The notes below the pieces were generated by a model. That model saw only the letters and a program-made list of their open reading frames with translations, did no database searches and was not told where the DNA came from. A DNA stretch of 64,000 bases from the NCBI RefSeq assembly GCF_019802255.1, contig NZ_JAHYSS010000002.1, forward strand, positions 863,570 through 927,569, in the 5' to 3' direction. This DNA comes from Pedobacter polysacchareus (GTDB lineage Bacteria > Bacteroidota > Bacteroidia > Sphingobacteriales > Sphingobacteriaceae). This document shows, in pieces, positions 15,813 through 24,404 of the stretch (position 1 is the first letter of the stretch; each line of letters begins with the position of its first letter). The translations under genes were made by a program, and so were the position numbers.

Positions 15813-17375
15813 TTAAACAGCGGACCCTTTTTCGGTGGCCACCCTATAGGTAGGATCTTCCAGGATATTCACTACAATAATAGCTGCTGCATCTTTTAAT
15901 AGTTTTCTGCAATCTTCACTTAAATGAATTAAATGAAGCGTTTTTCCTATTTTTCGATAACGTTCAGTTAGCTTGTTGATCGCATCTATGCCAGACATAT
16001 CTGCAATCCTGCTGTCTTTAAAATCAATAAAAACGACTTCCGGATCCTCGGCTGGTTCAAACTTTTCCAGGAAATTGTGGGTAGAACCGAAAAATAACGG
16101 GCCATAGATCTCGTAGTGTTTGGCCCCATTTTCATCGAAGTACTTCTTTGCACGGATTCTTTTGGCACTTTCCCAGGCGAACATTAATGCGGAAACGATC
16201 ACGCCGATCAATACCGCGAGTGCCAGATTGTGGAGCCATACGGTAATTCCTGCGACTAGCACACCTACAAAAATATCTTTACCAGGCATTTTATTGATCA
16301 CTTTGAAGCTCATCCATTCAAATGTCCCAATCGCGACCATGATCATCACGCCTGTCAGGGCGGCCATAGGTACTTTTTCTATCAGCGGGGCACCAAAAAG
16401 AATGATCATTAATATCGTAATTGCGGCAATAATTCCAGAAAGCCTGGCTCTGGCACCTGCAGAAAGATTAACCAGTGTTTGTGCAATCATTGGGCAGCCT
16501 CCCATTCCAAAGAAAAAGCCATTGAGCATATTTGCCGAACCTTGGGCAATACATTCCCGGTTGCTATCGCCTTTGCTTTCTGTGATTTCATCTACCAGAT
16601 TTAAGGTGAGTAATCCTTCCGTTAAACCTACAGCGCCCATAATTAAGGCATAAGGCAGGATAATTTGTAAGGTTTCCAGGGTAAATGGTACCTGAGGAAT
16701 ATGAAAAGGAGGAAATCCGCCACTCACAGCTGCGATATCCCCAACGGTTTTGGTATCAATACCGAAGCCTAAAACAATCAGGAACACCACAATAATAGCG
16801 ACCAATGAGGCGGGGATGGCTTTCGTGAATTTTGGTAAGATCAGCACAATGGCGATGGTTAAGGCAACGAGGCTAGCCATCAGGTATAGTGCAGTACCGC
16901 TGAGCCATACCATTTCTCCGTTAATTACGGTTTTAAATTGTTCTAATTGCGCTATAAAGATGATAATGGCCAATCCGTTGACGAAGCCAAACATTACCGG
17001 CTGAGGGACCAGGCGTACAAATTTGCCCAGCTTAAATAAGCCAACACTAATTTGAAAAACACCAGCAAGTATGACGGCAGCAAAAACATAATCCAGGCCA
17101 TGTGATTTCATTAAAGCAATGAGTACAATTACGGTAGCGCCTGCTCCGCCGGAGATTAAACCTGGTCTGCCACCAAATATTGCTGTTACTAAACCCATGA
17201 TGAAGGCAGCATACAAACCTGTTAGTGGTGGAAAGCCTGCCAGAATAGCAAAGGATAAGGATTCCGGCATCATTGTCATGGCTACAGTTAGCCCTGCAAG
17301 GATTTCAGTTTTATAATTGATCTTTTTAGAAAAGTCGAACAGCTGGATAAAAGGTTTCTGGAGGTAAGGCTTCAT
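15813..17375 (-). CDS. SulP-family anion transporter with STAS domain
   Basis: A 520-residue inner-membrane protein. The first 400 residues form the SulP/SLC26 fold, with the opening FDFSKKINYKTEILAGLTVA and the signature region GLYAAFIMGLVTAIFGGRPG, followed by about a dozen helices. The last 95 residues are a STAS domain (VVFIDFKDSRIADMSGIDAI). Such proteins take up sulfate, bicarbonate or related oxyanions, often with sodium or protons. Specificity is not visible in the sequence. The place 123 bp upstream of arsR on the same strand suggests a link to oxyanion handling, but this may be chance because arsR has its own promoter. CAAAGTTA at 17383-17390 (minus TAACTTTG) is a possible -7 box for this gene. 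Confidence 0.88.
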   Translation of the reverse strand: MKPYLQKPFIQLFDFSKKINYKTEILAGLTVAMTMMPESLSFAILAGFPPLTGLYAAFIMGLVTAIFGGRPGLISGGAGATVIVLIALMKSHGLDYVFAAVILAGVFQISVGLFKLGKFVRLVPQPVMFGFVNGLAIIIFIAQLEQFKTVINGEMVWLSGTALYLMASLVALTIAIVLILPKFTKAIPASLVAIIVVFLIVLGFGIDTKTVGDIAAVSGGFPPFHIPQVPFTLETLQIILPYALIMGAVGLTEGLLTLNLVDEITESKGDSNRECIAQGSANMLNGFFFGMGGCPMIAQTLVNLSAGARARLSGIIAAITILMIILFGAPLIEKVPMAALTGVMIMVAIGTFEWMSFKVINKMPGKDIFVGVLVAGITVWLHNLALAVLIGVIVSALMFAWESAKRIRAKKYFDENGAKHYEIYGPLFFGSTHNFLEKFEPAEDPEVVFIDFKDSRIADMSGIDAINKLTERYRKIGKTLHLIHLSEDCRKLLKDAAAIIVVNILEDPTYRVATEKGSAV

Positions 17376-17431
17376 TTGCCTGCAAAGTTACGTTGGATTT
17401 ATCAGGCTTTAATCTGCAGGAGCTGAAAAAT

Positions 17432-18106
17432 TTAGATGGGCAGATAATTGTTGATCGGTTTAATCAGGCTGGAGTCGTTGAGACTGCGGTCTGCGATGTC
17501 TTTGGTCACTTGAAACCTGGTCATCAATTCCGGAGGATAGCTCATACACAGCGCCAATAATTTTTCTTCTTCAATGGTTTTACTCAGCCATGCTTTTTCC
17601 GTTTCCGGCGTTAAAATGACTGGCATGGATTTGCTGATGCCACTAATGAGTTCATTTCCGGGGATGGTAATGATACAGAAGGATTCATACCTTTCTTTTG
17701 TAATGGGGTCAATCCAGGCAGACCAGATTCCGGCCATTGAGAAAACTTTCCTGTCTTTTAATGTGAAACGAAAGGGATATTTTTCTGCGCCGAACCTTTT
17801 CCATAGGTAAAAGCCATCTGCCAGCACCAGACAGCGTTTATGGGTGACCATGAGTTTTCTAAACAGTTGTTTAGAAAGAATCTGGGAATGCCTGACGGTA
17901 CACATGATTGATTTTCGCTCTTTAAAGAAAAACGGAACCATGGAGTAGTGCATCTTTTTTATTAAATGAGGTTCATCTGCCGTGACCACCATGCCTGGCA
18001 TATAGATGCCAATGTTATAGGTGGGCGTATAGGCTGCTTCTAATTCATACGGATAATTTTGCTGTATCAATGGAAGCGCTTCTGTAAGAGAGAACGATAA
18101 ACTCAT
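17432..18106 (-). CDS. SRAP-family (YedK/HMCES-like) protein lacking the catalytic residues
   Basis: The 224-residue protein (ATG at 18106; longer starts overlap the next gene) has the whole SRAP fold: PTYNIGIYMPG for the PxYNxAPTQ region, SMVPFF for the GLIPxW region, RCLVLADGFYLWKR, and PGNELISGISKSMPVIL. SRAP proteins normally cross-link to abasic sites in single-stranded DNA through Cys2 with an Asn, a Glu and a His. Here all four are changed: residue 2 is Ser, the NAR motif reads TVR (Thr70), the Glu of GFYEWK is Leu101, and the His before xxMP is Ser158. DNA binding may persist, but cross-linking and autoprocessing should not. It is probably a pseudoenzyme paralogue with a new role. It lies 37 bp after the CbpM gene on the same strand. 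Confidence 0.8.
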   Translation of the reverse strand: MSLSFSLTEALPLIQQNYPYELEAAYTPTYNIGIYMPGMVVTADEPHLIKKMHYSMVPFFFKERKSIMCTVRHSQILSKQLFRKLMVTHKRCLVLADGFYLWKRFGAEKYPFRFTLKDRKVFSMAGIWSAWIDPITKERYESFCIITIPGNELISGISKSMPVILTPETEKAWLSKTIEEEKLLALCMSYPPELMTRFQVTKDIADRSLNDSSLIKPINNYLPI

Positions 18107-18143
18107 AGTGTGAAAATTAGGTTTCCTTTCCGTTAATGCAATA

Positions 18144-18431
18144 TTACTTATGGAGCTGGAGTTCGTGCTGCAATTCCTTGATCTCCTGCTGCATATCATG
18201 TACGCGCTGCAGCAAGTGCCTGATGGCGTCAATCCCTTCTATATTAATTTGAAGGTCATAGTGCAAATGAACATATTTATCCAATTCTGCGAGCTGATCT
18301 GTATGGATACATTTTTCTTTTTCAACAACTGGGAACCGGACAATTTCTGATTCTTCCAGTGAGACCATAAAAGAAGGGTCTATGTGATAATTGATACAAT
18401 ATTCAGTGATGGTGATGAATTCTGTTTCCAT
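18144..18431 (-). CDS. cbpM: Chaperone modulator CbpM
   Basis: A 95-residue protein with a MerR-like N-terminal helix-turn-helix remnant (FITITEYCINYHIDPSFMVS) and a C-terminal coiled-coil (HLLQRVHDMQQEIKELQHEL). This is the layout of CbpM, which binds the J domain of CbpA and blocks its co-chaperone and DNA-binding activities. The assignment is supported by position: it follows the cbpA gene by 11 bp on the same strand, the standard cbpA-cbpM arrangement. Sequence alone would be weaker evidence because the family is short and divergent. Confidence 0.8.
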   Translation of the reverse strand: METEFITITEYCINYHIDPSFMVSLEESEIVRFPVVEKEKCIHTDQLAELDKYVHLHYDLQINIEGIDAIRHLLQRVHDMQQEIKELQHELQLHK

Positions 18432-18442
18432 AGCTGTAGGGA

Positions 18443-19354
18443 TTAACTCAGGTTTTGTAGTTCTCTAAACAGTTCTTGTTGTTTTTGAGTCAGGTTTTCT
18501 GGAAGTTTAACATTATAAGTAATAAAAAGGTTCCCAAATTCTCCATCTTTCTTATAAAGGGGGAAGCCTTTATTTTTCAGTCTGACTTTAGTGCCGTTTT
18601 GTGTTCCAGCCGGGATTTTAAGTTTTACTTTTCCATCCAGGGTTTCCACCATGACTTCTCCACCCAAAACAGCGGTATATAAATCAATATCCTGCGTCAG
18701 GTATAGGTCGTTGTGCAGTCTTTTGAAGATTGGATCTTCTTCCACATTAATGGTCAGGTATAAATCACCTGCCGGGCCACCGTTTACTCCGGGAGCACCC
18801 ATGCCCTTTAATTTAATGACCTGATCGTCCGCTATACCTGCAGGAATGGTAATCCTGATTTTTTTATCATTGATGGTCAGCGTTTGTTTATGCGTGGTAT
18901 AAGCATCTCTAAGAGAAATGCTAAAACTTGCATTGTAATCCTGCCCTTTGAATTTCATGCTGCCTCTTCCAGATGATCTTCCGCCGCCACCGCCACCAAA
19001 CATAGATTCAAAAAAGTCTGAGAAATTGCCGCCACCAAAATCACTAGCACCTTGTCCGCCTCTGCCACCACCAAAAGGATTTCCTCCAGTGTGTCTGGAT
19101 TGTGATCGGGCCTGTTCAAACTGGTCTGAATTTTTCCAGTGTTCTCCGTACTCATCGTATTTTTTTCGCTTTTCCGGATCACTCAGCGCCTCATTTGCTT
19201 CATTGATTTCCTGGAATCTCTTGTTTGCTTCTTTATCGTTGGGATTTAAATCCGGATGATATTTCCTTGCCAGTTTCCTGTATGCTTTTTTTATATCCTC
19301 CTGTGAAGCTTTTTTGTCAACGCCCAGAATCTTATAATAGTCGATAAATGCCAT
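18443..19354 (-). CDS. cbpA: DnaJ-type co-chaperone CbpA
   Basis: A 303-residue Hsp40 of type II. Residues 1-70 form the J domain with the HPD tripeptide at 33-35, which stimulates the ATPase of DnaK. A Gly/Phe-rich linker follows (about 85-130, several GGGG tracts), then two beta-sandwich substrate-binding domains ([15 protein letters not shown] to the C-terminus). The CxxCxGxG zinc fingers of DnaJ are absent, which makes it CbpA rather than DnaJ. E. coli CbpA also binds curved DNA; whether this one does is not visible. A good promoter lies just upstream, and cbpM and the SRAP-like gene probably share its transcript. Confidence 0.92.
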   Translation of the reverse strand: MAFIDYYKILGVDKKASQEDIKKAYRKLARKYHPDLNPNDKEANKRFQEINEANEALSDPEKRKKYDEYGEHWKNSDQFEQARSQSRHTGGNPFGGGRGGQGASDFGGGNFSDFFESMFGGGGGGRSSGRGSMKFKGQDYNASFSISLRDAYTTHKQTLTINDKKIRITIPAGIADDQVIKLKGMGAPGVNGGPAGDLYLTINVEEDPIFKRLHNDLYLTQDIDLYTAVLGGEVMVETLDGKVKLKIPAGTQNGTKVRLKNKGFPLYKKDGEFGNLFITYNVKLPENLTQKQQELFRELQNLS

Positions 19355-19374
19355 ATCAATAATTGGTCTATCCT

Positions 19375-19406
19375 CAAATTTAAGCTATTATTTTTATCAT
19401 TCCTCA
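19375..19406 (-). promoter_or_regulatory. Promoter of cbpA
   Basis: On the minus strand ATTG (TTG at 19406-19404) and TAAATTTG (19382-19375) are 21 bp apart, matching the Bacteroidota -33/-7 pattern, and end 20 bp before the cbpA ATG. Confidence 0.5.
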
Positions 19407-19451
19407 ATATTCAGCTATTTGTATTAAGTAAGTGTTATAATTACACCGATT

Positions 19452-19479
19452 TTCTCAATAATAATAATAAATTTGAGAA
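19452..19479 (+). promoter_or_regulatory. Inverted repeat with -7-like box upstream of the oxidoreductase operon
   Basis: TTCTCAA (19452-19458) and TTGAGAA (19473-19479) form a perfect 7-bp inverted repeat with a 14-bp AT-rich spacer. TAAATTTG (19468-19475) within it matches the -7 consensus for the plus strand, about 160 bp before the first gene. No -33 box at the right distance was found. It may be an operator for the operon that follows. Confidence 0.35.
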
Positions 19480-19633
19480 TCAATGGCTTGCGGCTGACCA
19501 CCTAAGCTATAAACCAAGTGTAAGCTGTTCCTGTAGGAGTCCGTCTTTTTCTAAGATGGTACCTCCATGTGTCGTTTCGGATCTGTTTACATGGCGTTTG
19601 ATTTTGCTCGAATACATTAATGCACAAACGAAT

Positions 19634-20905
19634 ATGAAACCAAATCAACCAAACTCAAGAAGAGATTTTATTAAAAAGACAGCGGTAGGTGTTGCTGCCT
19701 TCAGCATCGTCCCCAGGTATGTACTTGGCGGAACCGGATTTATTGCACCCAGTGATCGCCTGACTAAAGCGGTCATCGGTGTTGGCAGTATGGGAAGAGG
19801 CCATTTTGGATACGATGGAACACAGGTCGTAGCCATTTGTGATGTCGATACCAGACATTTGGATCTCGCAAAACCGATGCTCGATAAAGGGGTCAAGACC
19901 TTTAGTGATTACCGGGAATTGATCAAATTACCGGAAGTAGATATTGTACACATCGCCACACCGCCGCACTGGCATGGGATTATGGCCGTTGATGCTGCCA
20001 ATGCCGGAAAAGACATTTGGTGTGAAAAGCCGATGACGCATACCATCGGAGAAGGTAAGCGGGTGATGGAAGCCGTTCAAAAACATGGCAGGATGTTCCG
20101 TTTAAATACCTGGTTCCGTTTCAAAGATAATTTCTATGGGATGGGGACTACGGTGAAACCGATTAAGAGATTAGTAGACAGCGGTTTATTGGGTTGGCCA
20201 CTAAAGGTAACCGTGAGTAAGCATACTGGTTTCGACTGGAAGTTTTACTGGGTAGGAAAAGACAATTTACCTGTTGAACCTGTTCCAAAGGAATTGGATT
20301 ATGATGCCTGGTTAGGTCCGGCACCATTTAAACCGTATAGCACACATCGCGTGCACCAAACTTTCAGGGGATACTGGGATTATGATGGCGGCGGTTTAAG
20401 TGATATGGGACAGCATTATCTGGATCCTATTCAATACTTCCTGGGTAAAGACGACACCAGTCCTGTTTCTGTAGAAATTGATGCGCCACAGCAGCATACT
20501 GATGCAGTAGGCATCTGGCGTAGAATTACATATACTTATGCAGATGGCTGCCAGATCATTCTGGATGGCGAAGGAAAAGATGAGAAAGCGGCTTATATTG
20601 AAGGCCCTAAAGGCAAGCTTTATGCTGGATTTAAGTCTGATATTCCTGATTTGGAACGTAAGCTGGCTGCATTCCCTGATCCGGCACCGCAAATGACGGA
20701 TTTTATCACCTCTGTGAAAACCAGGAGCCAGTTTGCTTTAAATGAAGAAAATGGGCATCGTTCCTGCAATATCATCAACATTGGATTGGCGGCATTACGC
20801 TTAGGCCGATCGCTGAAGTTTGATCCGGTAAAACAGGAGTTTATTGACGATGAGGGTGCAAACAGATTGATTAACCCAGTCATGCGCGCTCCATACACCA
20901 TTTAA
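19634..20905 (+). CDS. Tat-exported Gfo/Idh/MocA-family oxidoreductase
   Basis: The ATG at 19634 gives 423 residues and places a twin-arginine signal at the N-terminus: NSRRDFIKKTAVGVAAFSIV. An earlier start at 19556 would bury this signal. The Rossmann fold follows (LTKAVIGVGSMGRGHFGYDG, then CDVDTRHL), and the family motif EKP is in DIWCEKPMTH. The C-terminal half has the DMGQHYLDP segment that usually contributes the catalytic His. Enzymes of this group carry a tightly held NAD(P) through the Tat route and oxidise sugars, commonly at C3 of a glycoside. Its neighbour with DUF1080 domains supports such a 3-keto role. It begins an operon of four genes. Confidence 0.88.
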   Translation: MKPNQPNSRRDFIKKTAVGVAAFSIVPRYVLGGTGFIAPSDRLTKAVIGVGSMGRGHFGYDGTQVVAICDVDTRHLDLAKPMLDKGVKTFSDYRELIKLPEVDIVHIATPPHWHGIMAVDAANAGKDIWCEKPMTHTIGEGKRVMEAVQKHGRMFRLNTWFRFKDNFYGMGTTVKPIKRLVDSGLLGWPLKVTVSKHTGFDWKFYWVGKDNLPVEPVPKELDYDAWLGPAPFKPYSTHRVHQTFRGYWDYDGGGLSDMGQHYLDPIQYFLGKDDTSPVSVEIDAPQQHTDAVGIWRRITYTYADGCQIILDGEGKDEKAAYIEGPKGKLYAGFKSDIPDLERKLAAFPDPAPQMTDFITSVKTRSQFALNEENGHRSCNIINIGLAALRLGRSLKFDPVKQEFIDDEGANRLINPVMRAPYTI

Positions 20906-20941
20906 AATCAATTCATTCGAACCCATTCTCAAATATTTATA

Positions 20942-23900
20942 ATGATGAAAAAGATATTCTTTATCCTTTTGGCTAGCCTTGCATTTCAGGGACTGGCCAT
21001 TGCACAGGATAAAAAAGACCAGCGAACGCAGACTACGCGTATTGCTGATTTGCTGGCGCAGATGCCGGCAAAAGATGCGGCCCAGGCGGCCATTAATGCA
21101 AATGATATTGCCGGACTTGGTGAGACAGGCTACCTGGAACTCATTGGGATGCTTGCTCCGGTAGGAAAAGGCAATAATGCGTTAATTGAATATGCAATTG
21201 GCGGATTTACTGCAGCCTCCACAAAGACAGGAAAAGAAAACTGGAGAAAAATGTGTGTGTCTGCTTATAGTAAGGCTTTACAGAAACTAAGTGATCCACA
21301 AAATAAAGCCTTTATCATGAGTCAGCTGGATGGTGTTGCGCAAGACGATGCAGTGCCTGCGCTGGTTCCTTTTTTGAAGGATACGCAGCTTGCTGATCCT
21401 GCAGTTAGGGCATTGGTGAAAATCAATACTCCAGCATCGAAAACAGCTTTGTTGAATGCTTTGGCTTCAACGGAAGGTAAGAGTCGTCTTTCTGTGATAG
21501 AAGGATTAGGTGATAGTCGCGTTAAAGCGGCTGCAGCCCCAATTGCTGCATTTGCAAATGTTGCTGACCAGAATTTAACGAAAATGAGCCTTTATGCTTT
21601 AGCAAAGATTGCCGATCCTTCTTCTGAGGAATTAATGGCTTCTTCGGCAGCAAAAAGTAATTTTAAATATGAAAATACAAATGCTGTAGCCGCTTATCTG
21701 GACTATGCAGCCCGTCTTTTAGCAGATGGCCATGCTGTTTTAGCGCATAAGATCGCGCTTCAGTTGTTGGATAAAGCAACTGCTCCGGATTTGGTGTCTG
21801 TTCGTACAGGCGCTTTAAAAATCCTTTCTGATGAAACTAAGGGTCAGGATATCTCTGTGCTGTTAGGGGCAGTAAAAGATCCTTCTATTGCTTATAGAGC
21901 AGCAGCTTTGAAATTTGCTTTACCTTATTTAAATCCAGCAACAACAGCTTTATGGCTTAAGGAATTAAACAAAGTAAAACCTGAGGTACAGGCTGAAATG
22001 GTCACTATGCTTGGCGATGGACAGGCAGTAACTGCACTTCCAGCAGTATTGAAATTGATCAACCATAAAAATCAGGATTTGAAGTTTGCTGCAATTGAGG
22101 CAGCAGCGAAAATTGGCGGAATAGAGGTGTTTCATGATTTATTAAAAACCATGGACAAAGGTGATGACGCGACCGTGCAAAAGGTGGCGGATGTAATGCT
22201 GAGGATGAAAGGTGATGGTTTGACAGCAAATATCGCAAAGACATTGCCTGTGATGAAACCGAATGTGCAGGTGGCCTTAATTCAAGTGCTTGCAGCACGT
22301 TCCGCTCATGAGCAGATCAATAGTGTATATGCTTTGCAGAAGAGTAAAAATCCAGCGGTGAGAAAAGCGGCATTTGCAGCTTTAGCAAAGCTAGTGACTA
22401 AGGCAGATCTTCCAGAGTTATTCGCATTATTGAATCAGAAAGAGACTACCGATGAGGAATCTTTAATGGTGCAATCTGCATTGATAGCGGCATTAAAAGT
22501 GGGAGCAAGCCCGAGCCATACTGAAATTGTTTTACAGCAAATGGCGGATGCCCAATCTGATAAGAAAAAGTTCTTTTACAAGGTACTGGCTAGTCTTGGT
22601 GATGCTAAAGCCTTAGCAGCAGTAAATAATGCTTTTAAAACCGGGGATGAGCAAACACAAAAGCTGGCATTGGAAGCCCTTTCTTCCTGGGCAAATCCGA
22701 GTTCTATGGAGAGTTTATTGAACATTGCAAGAACGGCTAATAATCCGGCCTTCCAGGAGCAGGCATTGCAAGGGTATTTACGTCTGGTTCGTTTATCAAC
22801 AGCCCCTGCTGCACAAAAATTACTGATGCTGCGTGAAGCCATGGAGGTGGCTAAAACGACTGCGCAAAAGCAACAGATTTTAACAGATCTGGAGCAGGCT
22901 AAAACTTTTAATGCAGTGATTTTTGCTGGAAAATATATAGATGACCCTGCTTTGCAGCAAGCTGCAGCAAGAGCAGTCATGACCATTGTGCTTTCCGATA
23001 AATCTTATGAAGGTGCGGAGGTCAAGGGTTTGTTGAATAAAACCATTCAAGTGCTGAGCGGAGGTGATAGTGAATATGAGAAACAGGCCATTCGCAAATA
23101 CCTGGCGGAAATGACCGGTGGTCCCGGCTTCATGCCGATGTTTAATGGCAAAGACCTGACCGGTTGGAAAGGCCTGGTTGCTGATCCGTTGAAAAGGGCG
23201 AAGATGGACGAGAAAACGTTAGCCGCTGCACAGGAAAAAGCAGATGCTGAGGCTTTAAAAAGCTGGGTAATTGAACATGGTGATTTATTGTTTACCGGAA
23301 AAGGAGATAACCTGGCTTCTTTAAAGAAGTACGGTGATTTTGAAATGCTGGTAGATTGGAAAATCTACGATGATGGCAATAAAAAAGGAGATGCTGGTAT
23401 TTATTTACGAGGCAGTCCGCAGGTGCAGATCTGGGATACTTCCAGAGTAGCTGATGGTGCTCAGGTGGGCTCCGGTGGTTTGTACAACAATCAGGTGAAT
23501 GAAAGCAAGCCTTTAAAAGTAGCGGATAATAAATTGGGAGAATGGAATAATTTCCACATCATCATGAAGGGTGATCGCGTTACCGTGTACCTGAATGGTG
23601 TATTAGTGACTGAAGATGTGATCCTTGAAAATTATTGGGATCGTAAGCTTCCGATTTTTGCAGAAGAGCAGATTGAATTACAAGCGCATGGATCCAGAGT
23701 AGCTTATAGAGATATCTATATTAAAGAGCTGCAGCGTCCGGTTCCTTTTCAGTTGAGTGCTGCAGAGAAAAAAGAAGGCTATAAAGTATTGTTTGATGGT
23801 ACAAATATGCACCAGTGGACAGGAAATACCAGCGCATATACCATTGCAAATGGAAACATGGAAATCAATCCAAAACCTGGAAAAGGTTCTGGAGGAAACT

Positions 23901-24367
23901 TATTCAGCAAAGATGATTATAGTGATTTTGTGTTTCGTTTTGAATTTCAGCTGACTCCAGGTGCAAATAATGGATTGGGGATTCGTGCTCCATTAGCAGG
24001 TGATGCTGCTTATGAAGGGATGGAACTGCAAATCCTGGACAATGACGCCGACATTTATAAAGACCTGCATGAGTACCAATATCATGGTTCTATCTATGGA
24101 GTTCAGGCAGCAAAAAGAGGATTTTTAAAGCCTCTAGGAGAATGGAATTACCAGGAAGTTACTGTAAAGGGCCCTAAGATTAAAGTGGTCTTAAATGGAA
24201 ATGTGATTTTGGATGGTGATATCACGGAAGCCCGTAAGAAGGGAACAGTTGATGGTCAAAGTCACCCGGGTTTACAGCGCGATAAAGGCCGTGTTGGTTT
24301 CCTTGGTCACGGATCGGTAGTTCGTTTTAAAAATATCAGAATTAAAGACTTAAGCGTCTCAAAATAG
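20942..24367 (+). CDS. Giant exported protein: HEAT-repeat array plus two DUF1080 domains
   Basis: A 1141-residue protein with a signal peptide (MMKKIFFILLASLAFQGLAI, cleaved near AQD). Residues about 30-720 are an all-helical repeat array of HEAT/ARM type, with repeating units such as LPAVLKLINHKNQDLKFAAI and alternate Ala-rich and Leu-rich helices. Two concanavalin-like DUF1080 domains follow: the first from about 734 (FNGKDLTGWKG), the second from about 951 (LFDGTNMHQWTG). DUF1080 is known as 3-keto-disaccharide hydrolase, cleaving 3-keto-glycosides by elimination. The first copy carries an insertion (residues about 745-770). The HEAT array may hold a glycan or a partner protein. It lies 36 bp after one oxidoreductase and 37 bp before another, so oxidation and hydrolysis are probably coupled in the periplasm. 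Confidence 0.88.
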   Translation: MMKKIFFILLASLAFQGLAIAQDKKDQRTQTTRIADLLAQMPAKDAAQAAINANDIAGLGETGYLELIGMLAPVGKGNNALIEYAIGGFTAASTKTGKENWRKMCVSAYSKALQKLSDPQNKAFIMSQLDGVAQDDAVPALVPFLKDTQLADPAVRALVKINTPASKTALLNALASTEGKSRLSVIEGLGDSRVKAAAAPIAAFANVADQNLTKMSLYALAKIADPSSEELMASSAAKSNFKYENTNAVAAYLDYAARLLADGHAVLAHKIALQLLDKATAPDLVSVRTGALKILSDETKGQDISVLLGAVKDPSIAYRAAALKFALPYLNPATTALWLKELNKVKPEVQAEMVTMLGDGQAVTALPAVLKLINHKNQDLKFAAIEAAAKIGGIEVFHDLLKTMDKGDDATVQKVADVMLRMKGDGLTANIAKTLPVMKPNVQVALIQVLAARSAHEQINSVYALQKSKNPAVRKAAFAALAKLVTKADLPELFALLNQKETTDEESLMVQSALIAALKVGASPSHTEIVLQQMADAQSDKKKFFYKVLASLGDAKALAAVNNAFKTGDEQTQKLALEALSSWANPSSMESLLNIARTANNPAFQEQALQGYLRLVRLSTAPAAQKLLMLREAMEVAKTTAQKQQILTDLEQAKTFNAVIFAGKYIDDPALQQAAARAVMTIVLSDKSYEGAEVKGLLNKTIQVLSGGDSEYEKQAIRKYLAEMTGGPGFMPMFNGKDLTGWKGLVADPLKRAKMDEKTLAAAQEKADAEALKSWVIEHGDLLFTGKGDNLASLKKYGDFEMLVDWKIYDDGNKKGDAGIYLRGSPQVQIWDTSRVADGAQVGSGGLYNNQVNESKPLKVADNKLGEWNNFHIIMKGDRVTVYLNGVLVTEDVILENYWDRKLPIFAEEQIELQAHGSRVAYRDIYIKELQRPVPFQLSAAEKKEGYKVLFDGTNMHQWTGNTSAYTIANGNMEINPKPGKGSGGNLFSKDDYSDFVFRFEFQLTPGANNGLGIRAPLAGDAAYEGMELQILDNDADIYKDLHEYQYHGSIYGVQAAKRGFLKPLGEWNYQEVTVKGPKIKVVLNGNVILDGDITEARKKGTVDGQSHPGLQRDKGRVGFLGHGSVVRFKNIRIKDLSVSK

Positions 24368-24404
24368 AACGGGTTAGGTTAACATTGAATTAAAAGAATA
24401 AAAT

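Noticed and set aside
18107..18232. N-terminal extension of the SRAP-like gene
   Set aside because: It overlaps cbpM in another frame and its Cys/Ser-rich sequence is not SRAP-like; the ATG at 18106 starts the fold.
19556..19633. 26-codon extension of the first Tat oxidoreductase
   Set aside because: It would bury the twin-arginine signal that follows the ATG at 19634.
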